From: JANOZM01 sp031429355
GTDB taxonomy: Bacteria > Pseudomonadota > Gammaproteobacteria > Burkholderiales > Burkholderiaceae_E
DNA length: 64,000 nucleotides
Assembly: GCA_031429355.1 (NCBI GenBank)
Contig: JANOZM010000013.1
Span: 248,001-312,000, forward strand
Direction of reading: 5' to 3'
The notes under the pieces are model-generated. The model did not search any database and was not told the origin of the DNA. It saw nothing but the letters and a program-made list of their open reading frames with translations. Shown here in pieces: positions 53,623 through 60,599 of this stretch (within the stretch, counting starts at the first letter, position 1; each line of letters starts with the position of its first letter). The translations under genes and the position numbers were made by a program.

Positions 53623-53868
53623 CTACCGAACCTGGAACCCGACGGCAATGATTGCCTGCAAGCTGAAGTGATTCACCTTGCGCTGAACTTCGCGCTCGCC
53701 CTCGGTTTGAACCATTAAGTAATGCTTAACAGTTGCCTCACGCTTCAGCTCGTTATCGGCAAAAATACGCTTCAAATGCTGGCTGACGGCTGGCACCGAA
53801 ACATCGTAGAGCGTAGCAACCATTTTTTGCGTGAGCCAGAGGTTTTCATACTCATAGTGCATTTCCAC
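53623..53868 (-). pseudogene. Second, partial rhuM copy
   Basis: An 81-residue fragment nearly identical to the central part of the complete RhuM at 49858-50967 (EYENLWLTQKMVATLYDVSV through FSLQAIIAVGF). It lacks the beginning and the C-terminal 200 residues. It lies between the hsdR remnant and a fic gene, and its DNA is copy 2 of the 234-bp direct repeat. Confidence 0.8.
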
Positions 53869-53873
53869 GCTGC
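53640..53873. repeat. 234-bp direct repeat, copy 2 (partial rhuM)
   Basis: This is the counterpart of 50601-50834, same orientation, with scattered single-base differences (for example CTTCAGCTCGTTATCGGC here against CTCCAGCTCGTTGTCCTC). The number of differences suggests a related allele rather than a very recent duplication. Confidence 0.85.
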
Positions 53874-53884
53874 ATCACTCACAC

Positions 53885-54490
53885 TTAAAGCTCGTCAGTC
53901 TTAAATTCGCTATAACCTTCGTAGTAAAAGCTAACGTCAATGCCCTTCATAAACAGGGTTCGGTCAGTAACTTGGTCGGTTAAAGCTTGTTTGAGCACGG
54001 CTTTGATTTCAAGGTCTTTCACGACACTGCGTTGCATCGCTGAAAGGTAATTTTCTTTATCGACTCGGTTCCAATCTACCACCCGCTGGGTTTCTTTCTT
54101 AAGCATTAAATCTAGCCAAATGCGGGTGGCGCGGCCATTGCCTTCGCGAAAGGGGTGGGCAACATTCATTTCCACATATTTTTCGACAATTTCATCAAAC
54201 GTTTTTTGTTGCATGGCATCGATGTTCTTTAGCGATTGCTCCAGATAGATAACTCGCGCAAAAGCAGTTGTACCTTTGGCGATATTTACATCGCGAATTT
54301 TGCCGGCAAAGTCATAAATGTCTTCAAATAAATAGGTATGAATAAACGCCAGTCCGGCGAATGTGCCCACTTCTACCTTGTGAATATCGCCAGAATCAAA
54401 AAGTTTTTTGGCTTTTTGTTTGCTGATTTTTTCTTCGGCGCGGGCAAGCTCAATTTGATCAGTGATGTTGAGTTTGTTTACCAGAACCAC
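53885..54490 (-). CDS. Fic-domain protein with intact catalytic motif
   Basis: A 201-residue Fic protein with the complete motif HPFREGNGRATR (near 112-123), which catalyses transfer of AMP or another nucleotide part to target proteins. It is of the short type with the core first and a C-terminal helix (SFYYEGYSEF) that may carry the inhibitory Glu. GTG at 54490 is preceded by AGGAG at good spacing. Fic genes often travel with type I restriction genes and act as toxins. No obvious antitoxin gene is next to it; a 17-codon reading frame overlapping its start is probably chance. Confidence 0.85.
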   Translation of the reverse strand: MVLVNKLNITDQIELARAEEKISKQKAKKLFDSGDIHKVEVGTFAGLAFIHTYLFEDIYDFAGKIRDVNIAKGTTAFARVIYLEQSLKNIDAMQQKTFDEIVEKYVEMNVAHPFREGNGRATRIWLDLMLKKETQRVVDWNRVDKENYLSAMQRSVVKDLEIKAVLKQALTDQVTDRTLFMKGIDVSFYYEGYSEFKTDEL

Positions 54491-54557
54491 TCGCTTACTC
54501 CTTCTGAATTTGCGCCTTCGATCTTGGCCATGCCGTACCCCTTAATGATAATTTGAG

Positions 54558-54590
54558 TGTACCGCTGTCCAGTTTTTAGGGGGAGGTCCA
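54558..54590. mobile_element. Possible insertion-sequence end
   Basis: The stretch TGTACCGCTGTCCAGTTT followed by TTAGGGGGAGGTCCA has the look of a terminal inverted repeat of an IS3-type element: TG start, a GTCCAG core and a purine run. No partner repeat was found nearby. It fits the IS3 remnant at 51 kb but the match is from memory only. Confidence 0.25.
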
Positions 54591-54637
54591 GGGTGCTTAG
54601 AGGTAAAGACATTTAAAGAACTTTTATTCATTTAAAG

Positions 54638-55090
54638 TTAAATTAAATCCGAAATCAAAATAAGCTCCAACGCACTACCTCGCTTGAAATCAATATCGTT
54701 ACTAATTAAAAATCGGCAACCTGCGTTTAGTGCAGTCGCGTAATGCAAACTATCGATCAGTTTAAGCCCGTGTCGGGCACGAAGTTGCGACGCAAGATCG
54801 AAGGTGTTGGCATCGTGGCCTAGTACCGTTAGAAAATTCTCTCGCGTAAACAAACCTTTGCCGCGCGCGATTTCCTCGGGTTGGTTGGTGCGATAGGGAT
54901 GGACCATTACTTCACTGACGGCAGCATCGCCTGTGTAGCCCGTAAACTGGCCGTTATCGCAAGCGGTAAACAACTGGGCTACAGCGCCAAAAAATGGCTC
55001 TCGGCGATCAAAGAAATAAATCAGCGCATTGGCATCGAAATAGACTCGCTGGCCGTTGATGCGAGCGAGCACATTGGTCAACGCTCCCAT
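54638..55090 (-). CDS. PIN-domain toxin (VapC-like)
   Basis: A 150-residue PIN-domain protein with the acidic ribonuclease residues in place: RVYFDANALIYFFD (first Asp), AVSEVMVHPYR (Glu) and LIDSLHYATALNAGCRFLIS followed by NDIDF. VapC-type toxins cleave tRNA or rRNA and stop growth. It overlaps the preceding AbrB-type antitoxin gene by 13 bases, the classical toxin-antitoxin arrangement. Confidence 0.85.
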   Translation of the reverse strand: MGALTNVLARINGQRVYFDANALIYFFDRREPFFGAVAQLFTACDNGQFTGYTGDAAVSEVMVHPYRTNQPEEIARGKGLFTRENFLTVLGHDANTFDLASQLRARHGLKLIDSLHYATALNAGCRFLISNDIDFKRGSALELILISDLI

Positions 55091-55332
55091 TCGTTGTGCA
55101 AGCTTTTGGTCGTTTCATCAAACTCTTCGCGAGTCTCGCCCCAAGCACCCTTAAAGATTCCCGCGTAGGAAAGGATGTCGTCCTTTTTTTTGTCTTTCAC
55201 ACGAGGCGTCAGCGTGATGACACCGCCGACAAAGGCAATATCAAACGATGCATCTTCTGCTAACTTGGCCTGCGCAATGATTGATGCAGGAATAGTCAGT
55301 TGCCCTTTTGGGCGTAGTCGGACTTCGGCCAT
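55078..55332 (-). CDS. AbrB/MazE-type antitoxin
   Basis: An 84-residue protein with a SpoVT/AbrB swapped-hairpin N-terminus (AEVRLRPKGQLTIPASIIAQ) and a C-terminal helix (SYAGIFKGAWGETREEFDET) of the kind that wraps a PIN toxin. It is the first gene of the pair and should both neutralise the toxin and repress the operon. Confidence 0.85.
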   Translation of the reverse strand: MAEVRLRPKGQLTIPASIIAQAKLAEDASFDIAFVGGVITLTPRVKDKKKDDILSYAGIFKGAWGETREEFDETTKSLHNEWER

Positions 55333-55479
55333 TTATTACCCTCGGTAGTGAAATAGAGAAAGTAGGATAGCACGGTAGGAAATTGGTCTCAAGACGTTTA
55401 ATCGTTATTGTTGATTTGTGCGTCTGCATTTGAGTCTGCGCCATTTTTCACGCCAAAAAAGGCTTAATTCAAGTATTTA

Positions 55480-56463
55480 ATGGCGCAAATAAAATATTTA
55501 TGCCAAAACGTCCTTGATTATGCAAGCAAAACGCAAACACAATCACCTAAATACAATAACCCAATTAATCAGCTTCAACCCAACCGGCCTCGGAATTACC
55601 GCGCTAGAGCTATCACTCTCCTAAGTCGGCCATTCATTAGGCGCAATCCAGTCGGATATGACCGCGATTTTTTAGAACGGTATCGCCCAAATCAAGATTT
55701 TTACCTTTCGGAATTTCAACGCAATCGCCTGCATGAGTTGGGACGCACATCAATGGACGCGAGACCTGCGGGTACTTATGCGCGCGATGTTTTAAGCCGA
55801 TTACTAATTGACTTGTCGTGGTCGTCATCGCGACTCGAAGGCAATACATACAGCCGGTTAGACACGCAGCTACTAATTGAGCGCGGCCATATTGCCGAGG
55901 GAAAAAATGCGCAAGAAACGCAGATGATTTTGAATCATAAAGCAGCAATAGAATTTATTGTTAGCAACGCCGATGAGGTAGCGTTTAACCCGTTTACTAT
56001 TTTGAATTTACACAGCATTCTTTCCGATAATTTGTTGACCGATCCAATGGCCAGCGGGCGACTTCGCATTCGTGATGTTGAAATTAGCGGCACCGTTTTT
56101 CTACCGCTTTCAATTCCACAAAAAATTGCCGAGTGTTTTGAATTAACCCTGCGCAAAGCCGCCGCAATTATTGATCCTTTTGAGCAAGCCTTTTTTGCTA
56201 TGGTGCACTTGCCGTACTTACAGCCATTTGAAGACGTAAATAAGCGCGTGTCGCGCCTTGCAGCAAACATACCGCTGATTCAAAAAAATTTATGTCCGCT
56301 GTCGTTTATTGATGTACCCGATAAAGCCTACATCGAGTGCACGTTAGGGGTTTACGAATTGCAGCGCCCCGAGCTATTGCGCGATGTGTTTGTTTGGGCC
56401 TACGAGCGTTCGTGCCAGCGTTATTTAGCGATCCGCCAATCGCTTGGTTGTAAGCTGTGTTGA
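55480..56463 (+). CDS. Fic-family protein with altered catalytic motif, probably truncated
   Basis: A 327-residue Fic-family protein. An N-terminal inhibitory motif SSRLEGN fits the (S/T)xxxE(G/N) rule. The catalytic segment reads YLQPFEDVNKRVSRLAANIP, where the canonical motif is HPFxxGNGRxxR. The catalytic His is Gln, and GNG is VNK. Related proteins with LQPFxDxNKRxSR exist, so this is a subfamily rather than random decay. Related proteins, as I recall them, continue about 70 residues beyond AIRQSLG; here the frame ends at CKLC, so the C-terminus may be lost. The N-terminal 50 residues look unrelated and the start is uncertain. Confidence 0.7.
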   Translation: MAQIKYLCQNVLDYASKTQTQSPKYNNPINQLQPNRPRNYRARAITLLSRPFIRRNPVGYDRDFLERYRPNQDFYLSEFQRNRLHELGRTSMDARPAGTYARDVLSRLLIDLSWSSSRLEGNTYSRLDTQLLIERGHIAEGKNAQETQMILNHKAAIEFIVSNADEVAFNPFTILNLHSILSDNLLTDPMASGRLRIRDVEISGTVFLPLSIPQKIAECFELTLRKAAAIIDPFEQAFFAMVHLPYLQPFEDVNKRVSRLAANIPLIQKNLCPLSFIDVPDKAYIECTLGVYELQRPELLRDVFVWAYERSCQRYLAIRQSLGCKLC

Positions 56464-56625
56464 TTAAAACCCTAACCCCCACCGATTCCTGCACGGTAAT
56501 CCAAGCTTGGTCTAATGCCTCGAAAAAAGAAAGCAAAGTGCCGGTGAGCGGAATTTGACATTTCTTTGCCAAAACGTGCATTTAGGACGCGTTTTTATAA
56601 CTGGCCAACGCAAAAGATAGAGGGA

Positions 56626-56673
56626 TTGTAAGGTTGTCTTATTTTGTATATACTACATGTGATTACATTTGTA
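56626..56673 (+). promoter_or_regulatory. Promoter and operator-like repeat before vapB
   Basis: TTGTAA (56626-56631) and TATACT (56649-56654) are 17 bases apart, a good sigma-70 promoter. From 56654 an imperfect inverted repeat TACATGTG...CATTTGTA overlaps the transcription start, as expected of an operator autoregulated by the VapBC complex. Confidence 0.6.
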
Positions 56674-56686
56674 GGGCGAGCCGCAC

Positions 56687-56914
56687 ATGCAAGTAACCAA
56701 AGTTTTCAAAAGTGGAAACTCTCAAGCCGTTCGAATTCCTGTTGAGTTCCAATTCGACACCGATGAAGTCGAGATTTTTCGTCGCAACGATGAATTGATA
56801 TTGCGTAAAAAACCAGTGTCACTCGCCGAGGCGTTTCATATTCTTGTTGCGCTTCCCGGAGATGTTTTAACCGACAGAATTGACGAAGCGCCTCAAGAAC
56901 GACTTGGTCTTTAA
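56687..56914 (+). CDS. vapB: VapB-type antitoxin (AbrB/MazE fold)
   Basis: A 75-residue antitoxin. The first 45 residues form the AbrB-like DNA-binding part (VTKVFKSGNSQAVRIPVEFQ), followed by an acidic toxin-binding tail ending in APQERLGL. It is placed four bases before the PIN toxin gene and behind its own promoter, so it should repress the pair and neutralise VapC. Confidence 0.9.
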   Translation: MQVTKVFKSGNSQAVRIPVEFQFDTDEVEIFRRNDELILRKKPVSLAEAFHILVALPGDVLTDRIDEAPQERLGL

Positions 56915-56917
56915 GCT

Positions 56918-57322
56918 ATGCCGCGCTATCTACTTGACACCAACATTTGTATTTACATTAAGAATCACCGACCGCCAGAAGTGTTAGCGCGATTTTCAGC
57001 CTTACAGCCTGGTGATGTGGCGATGTCCTCAATTACTTTTGGTGAGCTGTGCTTTGGCGCCTCAAAAAGTTCCAAGCAAGTTGAAGCGATACAAACTTTG
57101 GCGGCATTAAAACAATTAATACCCGTTTTATCACTTGATGCGAATGCATCGGTGCAATATGGCTATGTGCGTCAGATCCTGCAAAAAATTGGACGCCCAA
57201 TTGGCAATAATGATCTTTGGATCGCTGCTCATGCTCTGTCCAGTGAGCTAATTTTAGTCAGCAATAATTTAGCGGAATTTGAGCGCGTACCGGGATTGAA
57301 AACGGAGAATTGGGTTATTTAA
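56918..57322 (+). CDS. vapC: VapC-type PIN-domain ribonuclease toxin
   Basis: A 134-residue PIN toxin with the conserved acidic residues: PRYLLDTNICIYIKN (Asp), MSSITFGELCFGA (Glu) and IGNNDLWIAAHALSSELILV (NDxWIAA signature), ending SNNLAEFERVPGLKTENW. These match the well-known VapC group that cleaves initiator tRNA, although the target here is unproven. It is translated from the same mRNA as vapB. Confidence 0.92.
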   Translation: MPRYLLDTNICIYIKNHRPPEVLARFSALQPGDVAMSSITFGELCFGASKSSKQVEAIQTLAALKQLIPVLSLDANASVQYGYVRQILQKIGRPIGNNDLWIAAHALSSELILVSNNLAEFERVPGLKTENWVI

Positions 57323-57348
57323 TTCGCCATTTTCAATTCAGGTCCCGG

Positions 57349-58938
57349 CTAAGCCTCCACCACCTCAGAGACCACTTCACTCTGTGGCAACCGTATCAAA
57401 TAATCAAACGCACTTAACGCAGCCTTCGATCCATCGCCCGCAGCAATCACAATTTGCTTAAAAGGCACGGTAGTGCAGTCGCCAGCAGCAAACACACCTG
57501 CAATATTGGTGTGCCCTTTAGCGTCAACTTCAATCTCACCGTACTTCGATAAATTGATCGTGCCTTTTAACCATTCAGTATTAGGCACCAAACCAATTTG
57601 AATAAACACGCCTTCCAAGCCAAGCAAGTGCTCTTGGTTCGTCGCGCGGTCCATATAACGTAGGCCATTTACCCGCCCAGCGTCGCCTGTAATCTCGGTG
57701 GTTTTTGCGTTTAAATAAATGCTCACGTTTGGTAATGACTTTAGTTTGTTAACCAATACCGCGTCCGCTTTTAGCTCGTCGGCAAATTCAACTAAATCGA
57801 CATGCGCAACAATGCCAGCTAAATCAATAGCCGCTTCTACGCCAGAGTTACCACCACCTACAACGGCGACGCGCTTGCCTTTAAACAATGGCCCATCGCA
57901 GTGAGGGCAATAGGCAACGCCTTTGTTGCGATATTGCTTTTCGCCAGGCACGTTAATTTCGCGCCAACGTGCGCCAGTAGAAAGGATGACGCTCTTCGCT
58001 TTTAATGCAGCACCCGAGGCAAGTACTACTTGCACCAAAGGATCGGTTTCGCTCGCAGGAATAATTTTTTCTGCGCGCTGAAAATTCATTAAGTCGACAT
58101 CGTAGTGGCGCACTTGGGCTTCCATTGCAGCGGCAAATTTTGGCCCATCGGTTTCTAAAACCGAAATATAGTTTTCAATGCCTAATGTGTCGTTCACTTG
58201 GCCGCCAAAACGCTCGGCTGCAAGTCCCACACGAATACCTTTACGTGCTGCGTAAACAGCTGCTGCGGCACCCGAAGGTCCACCACCAACAATCAGTAAA
58301 TCATAGGGTGCTTTAGCATTTAGTTTTTCTACGGCGCGCGCTTCGTCGTTTACATCCAACTTGGCAACAATTTCTTCCAACAACATGCGACCCGAACCGA
58401 ACACTTCGTTGTTTAAAAAAGTCATGGGCACTGCCATTACTTCGCGGCGGTCGACTTCGGCCTGATAGAGGCCGCCGTCGATTACAGTGACTTCAATTTT
58501 TGGATTGCGCAACGCCATTAACGCCAAGGCTTGTACGACGTCAGGGCAGTTATGACAACTAAGGCTGATATAGGTCTCGAACTGAAGTGGTCCATCTAAA
58601 TGGTCGATGGCTTCGAGCAACGAGGCTTCAGTTTTTGGTGGATGTCCGCCAGCCCACAACATGGCTAACACTAGCGATGTAAATTCATGCCCCAAGGGAA
58701 TAGCAGCAAAGCGTACGCCATGCGATTGTCCTTCGCGACTAATTAAAAATGACGGGGTACGTGCATTCGTACCACTGTCATCAAAAGTCACTAAATTTGA
58801 TAGCTCTGCAATCTCGGCTAGCAACGAGCGCATTTCTTGCGAGCCATCGCTCTGATCGAGCGAGGCCGTTAAGTGAATCGGATGTTGGAGCTTTGTGAGG
58901 TAACTTGAAAGCTGCGATTTTAGAGCGTCATCTAACAT
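57349..58938 (-). CDS. ahpF: Alkyl hydroperoxide reductase subunit F
   Basis: AhpF is the FAD/NADH-dependent disulfide reductase that regenerates AhpC. The 529-residue protein has an N-terminal double thioredoxin-like domain with the redox pair CHNC, an FAD-binding motif (LIVGGGPSGAAAAVYAARKG), the thioredoxin-reductase-like CPHC pair (YCPHCDGP), an NADH motif (VAVVGGGNSGVEAAIDLAG) and GVFAAGDCTT near the end. It lies 22 bases after ahpC in the same direction, so the two are cotranscribed. Confidence 0.97.
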   Translation of the reverse strand: MLDDALKSQLSSYLTKLQHPIHLTASLDQSDGSQEMRSLLAEIAELSNLVTFDDSGTNARTPSFLISREGQSHGVRFAAIPLGHEFTSLVLAMLWAGGHPPKTEASLLEAIDHLDGPLQFETYISLSCHNCPDVVQALALMALRNPKIEVTVIDGGLYQAEVDRREVMAVPMTFLNNEVFGSGRMLLEEIVAKLDVNDEARAVEKLNAKAPYDLLIVGGGPSGAAAAVYAARKGIRVGLAAERFGGQVNDTLGIENYISVLETDGPKFAAAMEAQVRHYDVDLMNFQRAEKIIPASETDPLVQVVLASGAALKAKSVILSTGARWREINVPGEKQYRNKGVAYCPHCDGPLFKGKRVAVVGGGNSGVEAAIDLAGIVAHVDLVEFADELKADAVLVNKLKSLPNVSIYLNAKTTEITGDAGRVNGLRYMDRATNQEHLLGLEGVFIQIGLVPNTEWLKGTINLSKYGEIEVDAKGHTNIAGVFAAGDCTTVPFKQIVIAAGDGSKAALSAFDYLIRLPQSEVVSEVVEA

Positions 58939-58960
58939 GGGGGTACTCGATCTTTAAGGT

Positions 58961-59524
58961 TTAAATTTTTCCGACTAAATCTAACGACGGGCTAATTGTT
59001 TTTGCGCCTTCGTTCCATTTAGCTGGGCACACTTGGCCAGGGTTTTTGGCAACGTACTGCGCTGCTTTTAATTTGCGCAAGGTTTCCTTCATATCGCGAG
59101 CGATTGCGTTGTCGTGCACCTCAGAAGTTTTGATAACGCCATCTGGGTTAATTACGAATGTACCGCGTAATGCCAAACCTTCTTCCTCAATATGTACACC
59201 AAAGGCGCGAGTTAACTTGTGTGTTGGATCGCCAACCAACGGAAACTTAGCCTTACCCACTGCAGGCGATGTCTCGTGCCAAACTTTGTGTGAAAAATGC
59301 GTGTCGGTAGTGACAATATAAATCTCTGCGCCAACGGCTTGAAACGATGCGTATTGTTCGGCCGCGTCTTCAACTTCGGTAGGGCAGTTAAATGTAAATG
59401 CAGCGGGCATAAAAACTAAAACAGACCATTTGCCGAGCAGGTTTTTTTCGGTAACTTCAACAAACTTTCCGTTATGAAATGCTTCAGTTTTAAACGGCTG
59501 TACAACGGTATTAATTAAAGACAT
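58961..59524 (-). CDS. ahpC: Alkyl hydroperoxide reductase subunit C (peroxiredoxin)
   Basis: AhpC is a typical 2-Cys peroxiredoxin that reduces organic peroxides and hydrogen peroxide. The 187-residue protein has the peroxidatic Cys in FTFNCPTEVED, the resolving Cys in NPGQVCPAKWNEG, and DTHFSHKVWHE between them. Length matches the family. A possible OxyR site lies about 85-120 bases upstream. ahpF follows directly. Confidence 0.97.
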   Translation of the reverse strand: MSLINTVVQPFKTEAFHNGKFVEVTEKNLLGKWSVLVFMPAAFTFNCPTEVEDAAEQYASFQAVGAEIYIVTTDTHFSHKVWHETSPAVGKAKFPLVGDPTHKLTRAFGVHIEEEGLALRGTFVINPDGVIKTSEVHDNAIARDMKETLRKLKAAQYVAKNPGQVCPAKWNEGAKTISPSLDLVGKI

Positions 59525-59605
59525 TTTTTATTGCTTTCTAGATTTTTTGGATTGGAGGTTGATAACAACAGGTAAAACTTTAACGACGCTTCGCGCGTAA
59601 ATCCA

Positions 59606-59642
59606 ATTCATTGTCTTTATGGCTGCGATAGTCTTTTTGTAA
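59606..59642 (-). promoter_or_regulatory. Possible OxyR-binding site before ahpC
   Basis: Read on the ahpC strand, the four-base blocks TTAC, CTAT, ATAA and GAAT occur with exact seven-base spacing, against the OxyR pattern ATAG-N7-CTAT-N7-ATAG-N7-CTAT (11 of 16 positions). It lies where an activator site for ahpC would be expected. The match is moderate. Confidence 0.35.
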
Positions 59643-60041
59643 CTAGTTTTTTAATAGTGCACGCAGGGCTAATAGGTCGCTGTAAGGTAAACGTAAGCGC
59701 ACACCTAATGAGCCGGTACTTCTAAGTACTGGTTGCTTTTTTAGACAAATATCGAGGCCGATTATTTGATCGTATTGAGCACAAGCGCCTGCAATGAGCG
59801 TCATAAGATATTCTTGCGTCTCGTATTTTTGATGGGCTGCAATTGCATCAATTTGAGCAATCAGTGGATCGTAGTCGAATACATGCGTCATCTCATCAGA
59901 CGGCACTTGTACAAGTGTGGGCGATACCTCGAGCGTCAAGTCAAGAATATGGCTATTGGGTACGACATCTTTTGGCCCGTACGTCCCTATTGTCGAAGTT
60001 AGGTGCAGGTCACGCAGTTCAATGAAAGCTGACGGTTTCAA
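59643..60041 (-). CDS. folB: Dihydroneopterin aldolase family protein
   Basis: A 132-residue protein of the FolB fold: IELRDLHLTSTIGTYGPKD, VFDYDPLIAQIDAIAA and a C-terminal KQPVLRSTGSLGVRLRL. FolB converts dihydroneopterin in folate synthesis; some members act as epimerases or are divergent, so the exact activity is not certain. I place the start at TTG 60041 with GAGG eight bases upstream, ten bases after the preceding stop; an ATG at 60110 would lie inside the upstream gene. Confidence 0.8.
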   Translation of the reverse strand: MKPSAFIELRDLHLTSTIGTYGPKDVVPNSHILDLTLEVSPTLVQVPSDEMTHVFDYDPLIAQIDAIAAHQKYETQEYLMTLIAGACAQYDQIIGLDICLKKQPVLRSTGSLGVRLRLPYSDLLALRALLKN

Positions 60042-60051
60042 AATTTTATCC

Positions 60052-60354
60052 TCAGGGTTTAGCGTTATATTTTTTTGTATCGGCCGTTCGAAGCTTGCCG
60101 CGCCAGGCAAGTGATTTCTGGTTCAGTGCAACCAAATCAGCGCGCTCTTGAATAATGTCTTCGCACAGTAAAACGGCTAACTGCGCTTGCTCAAGGCTTA
60201 AATTTTTGTAAGCAGGTCGGTTTATAAAATCGTACCAAACGCCTGCACAAATTGTATCCAAGACGATTCGTTGAAAGCAGTGATCGTTGCGTACTGGCCA
60301 ATGACGCGATTTTTCTTGGGCAATTGCTGGCATGACGACACGCGTGAGGTGCAA
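60052..60354 (-). CDS. Conserved small protein of unknown function
   Basis: A 100-residue protein with KSRHWPVRNDHCFQRIVLDT near the start, GVWYDFINRPAYKNLS in the middle and QKSLAWRGKLRT near the end. I recall this pattern from betaproteobacteria, sometimes mislabelled as an acetyltransferase; no function is known. The annotated start is TTG 60354. The open frame and protein-like sequence extend upstream to an in-frame ATG at 60411, but the third codon from that ATG is TAG. It lies ten bases before folB, so the two are cotranscribed. Confidence 0.7.
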   Translation of the reverse strand: MHLTRVVMPAIAQEKSRHWPVRNDHCFQRIVLDTICAGVWYDFINRPAYKNLSLEQAQLAVLLCEDIIQERADLVALNQKSLAWRGKLRTADTKKYNAKP

Positions 60355-60599
60355 ATAGCGCGCGATGATTGCCGATTGGTCTTCTAAACTAATTTGAATG
60401 CTCTAAGCCATGTTTAAAACAACCCAATGTTTGCATAGGTTTTCTAAACTTTTTGATATAGGGGTTATTGTGTTGTAGTGGAATTGACGCAGGACTTGAT
60501 TCAAGTATGAATAGCTTTTAGGTTTGTTACGTTTGTTGCCGAAAAGTAAAAAGCACATGCTTTGTAGGCTTAATTGTTGAGCCGTGTAAACTGCCGTAC

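Noticed and set aside
54480..54535. A 17-codon frame (MAKIEGANSEGVSEWFW) overlapping the fic start, as a possible antitoxin
   Set aside because: Too short for known Fic antitoxins and it overlaps the fic ribosome-binding site; not supported.
56306..56581. A 91-codon minus-strand frame containing CQIPLTGTLLSFFEALDQAW
   Set aside because: It overlaps the 3' end of the Fic gene on the other strand and no family was recognised; could at most be a remnant.
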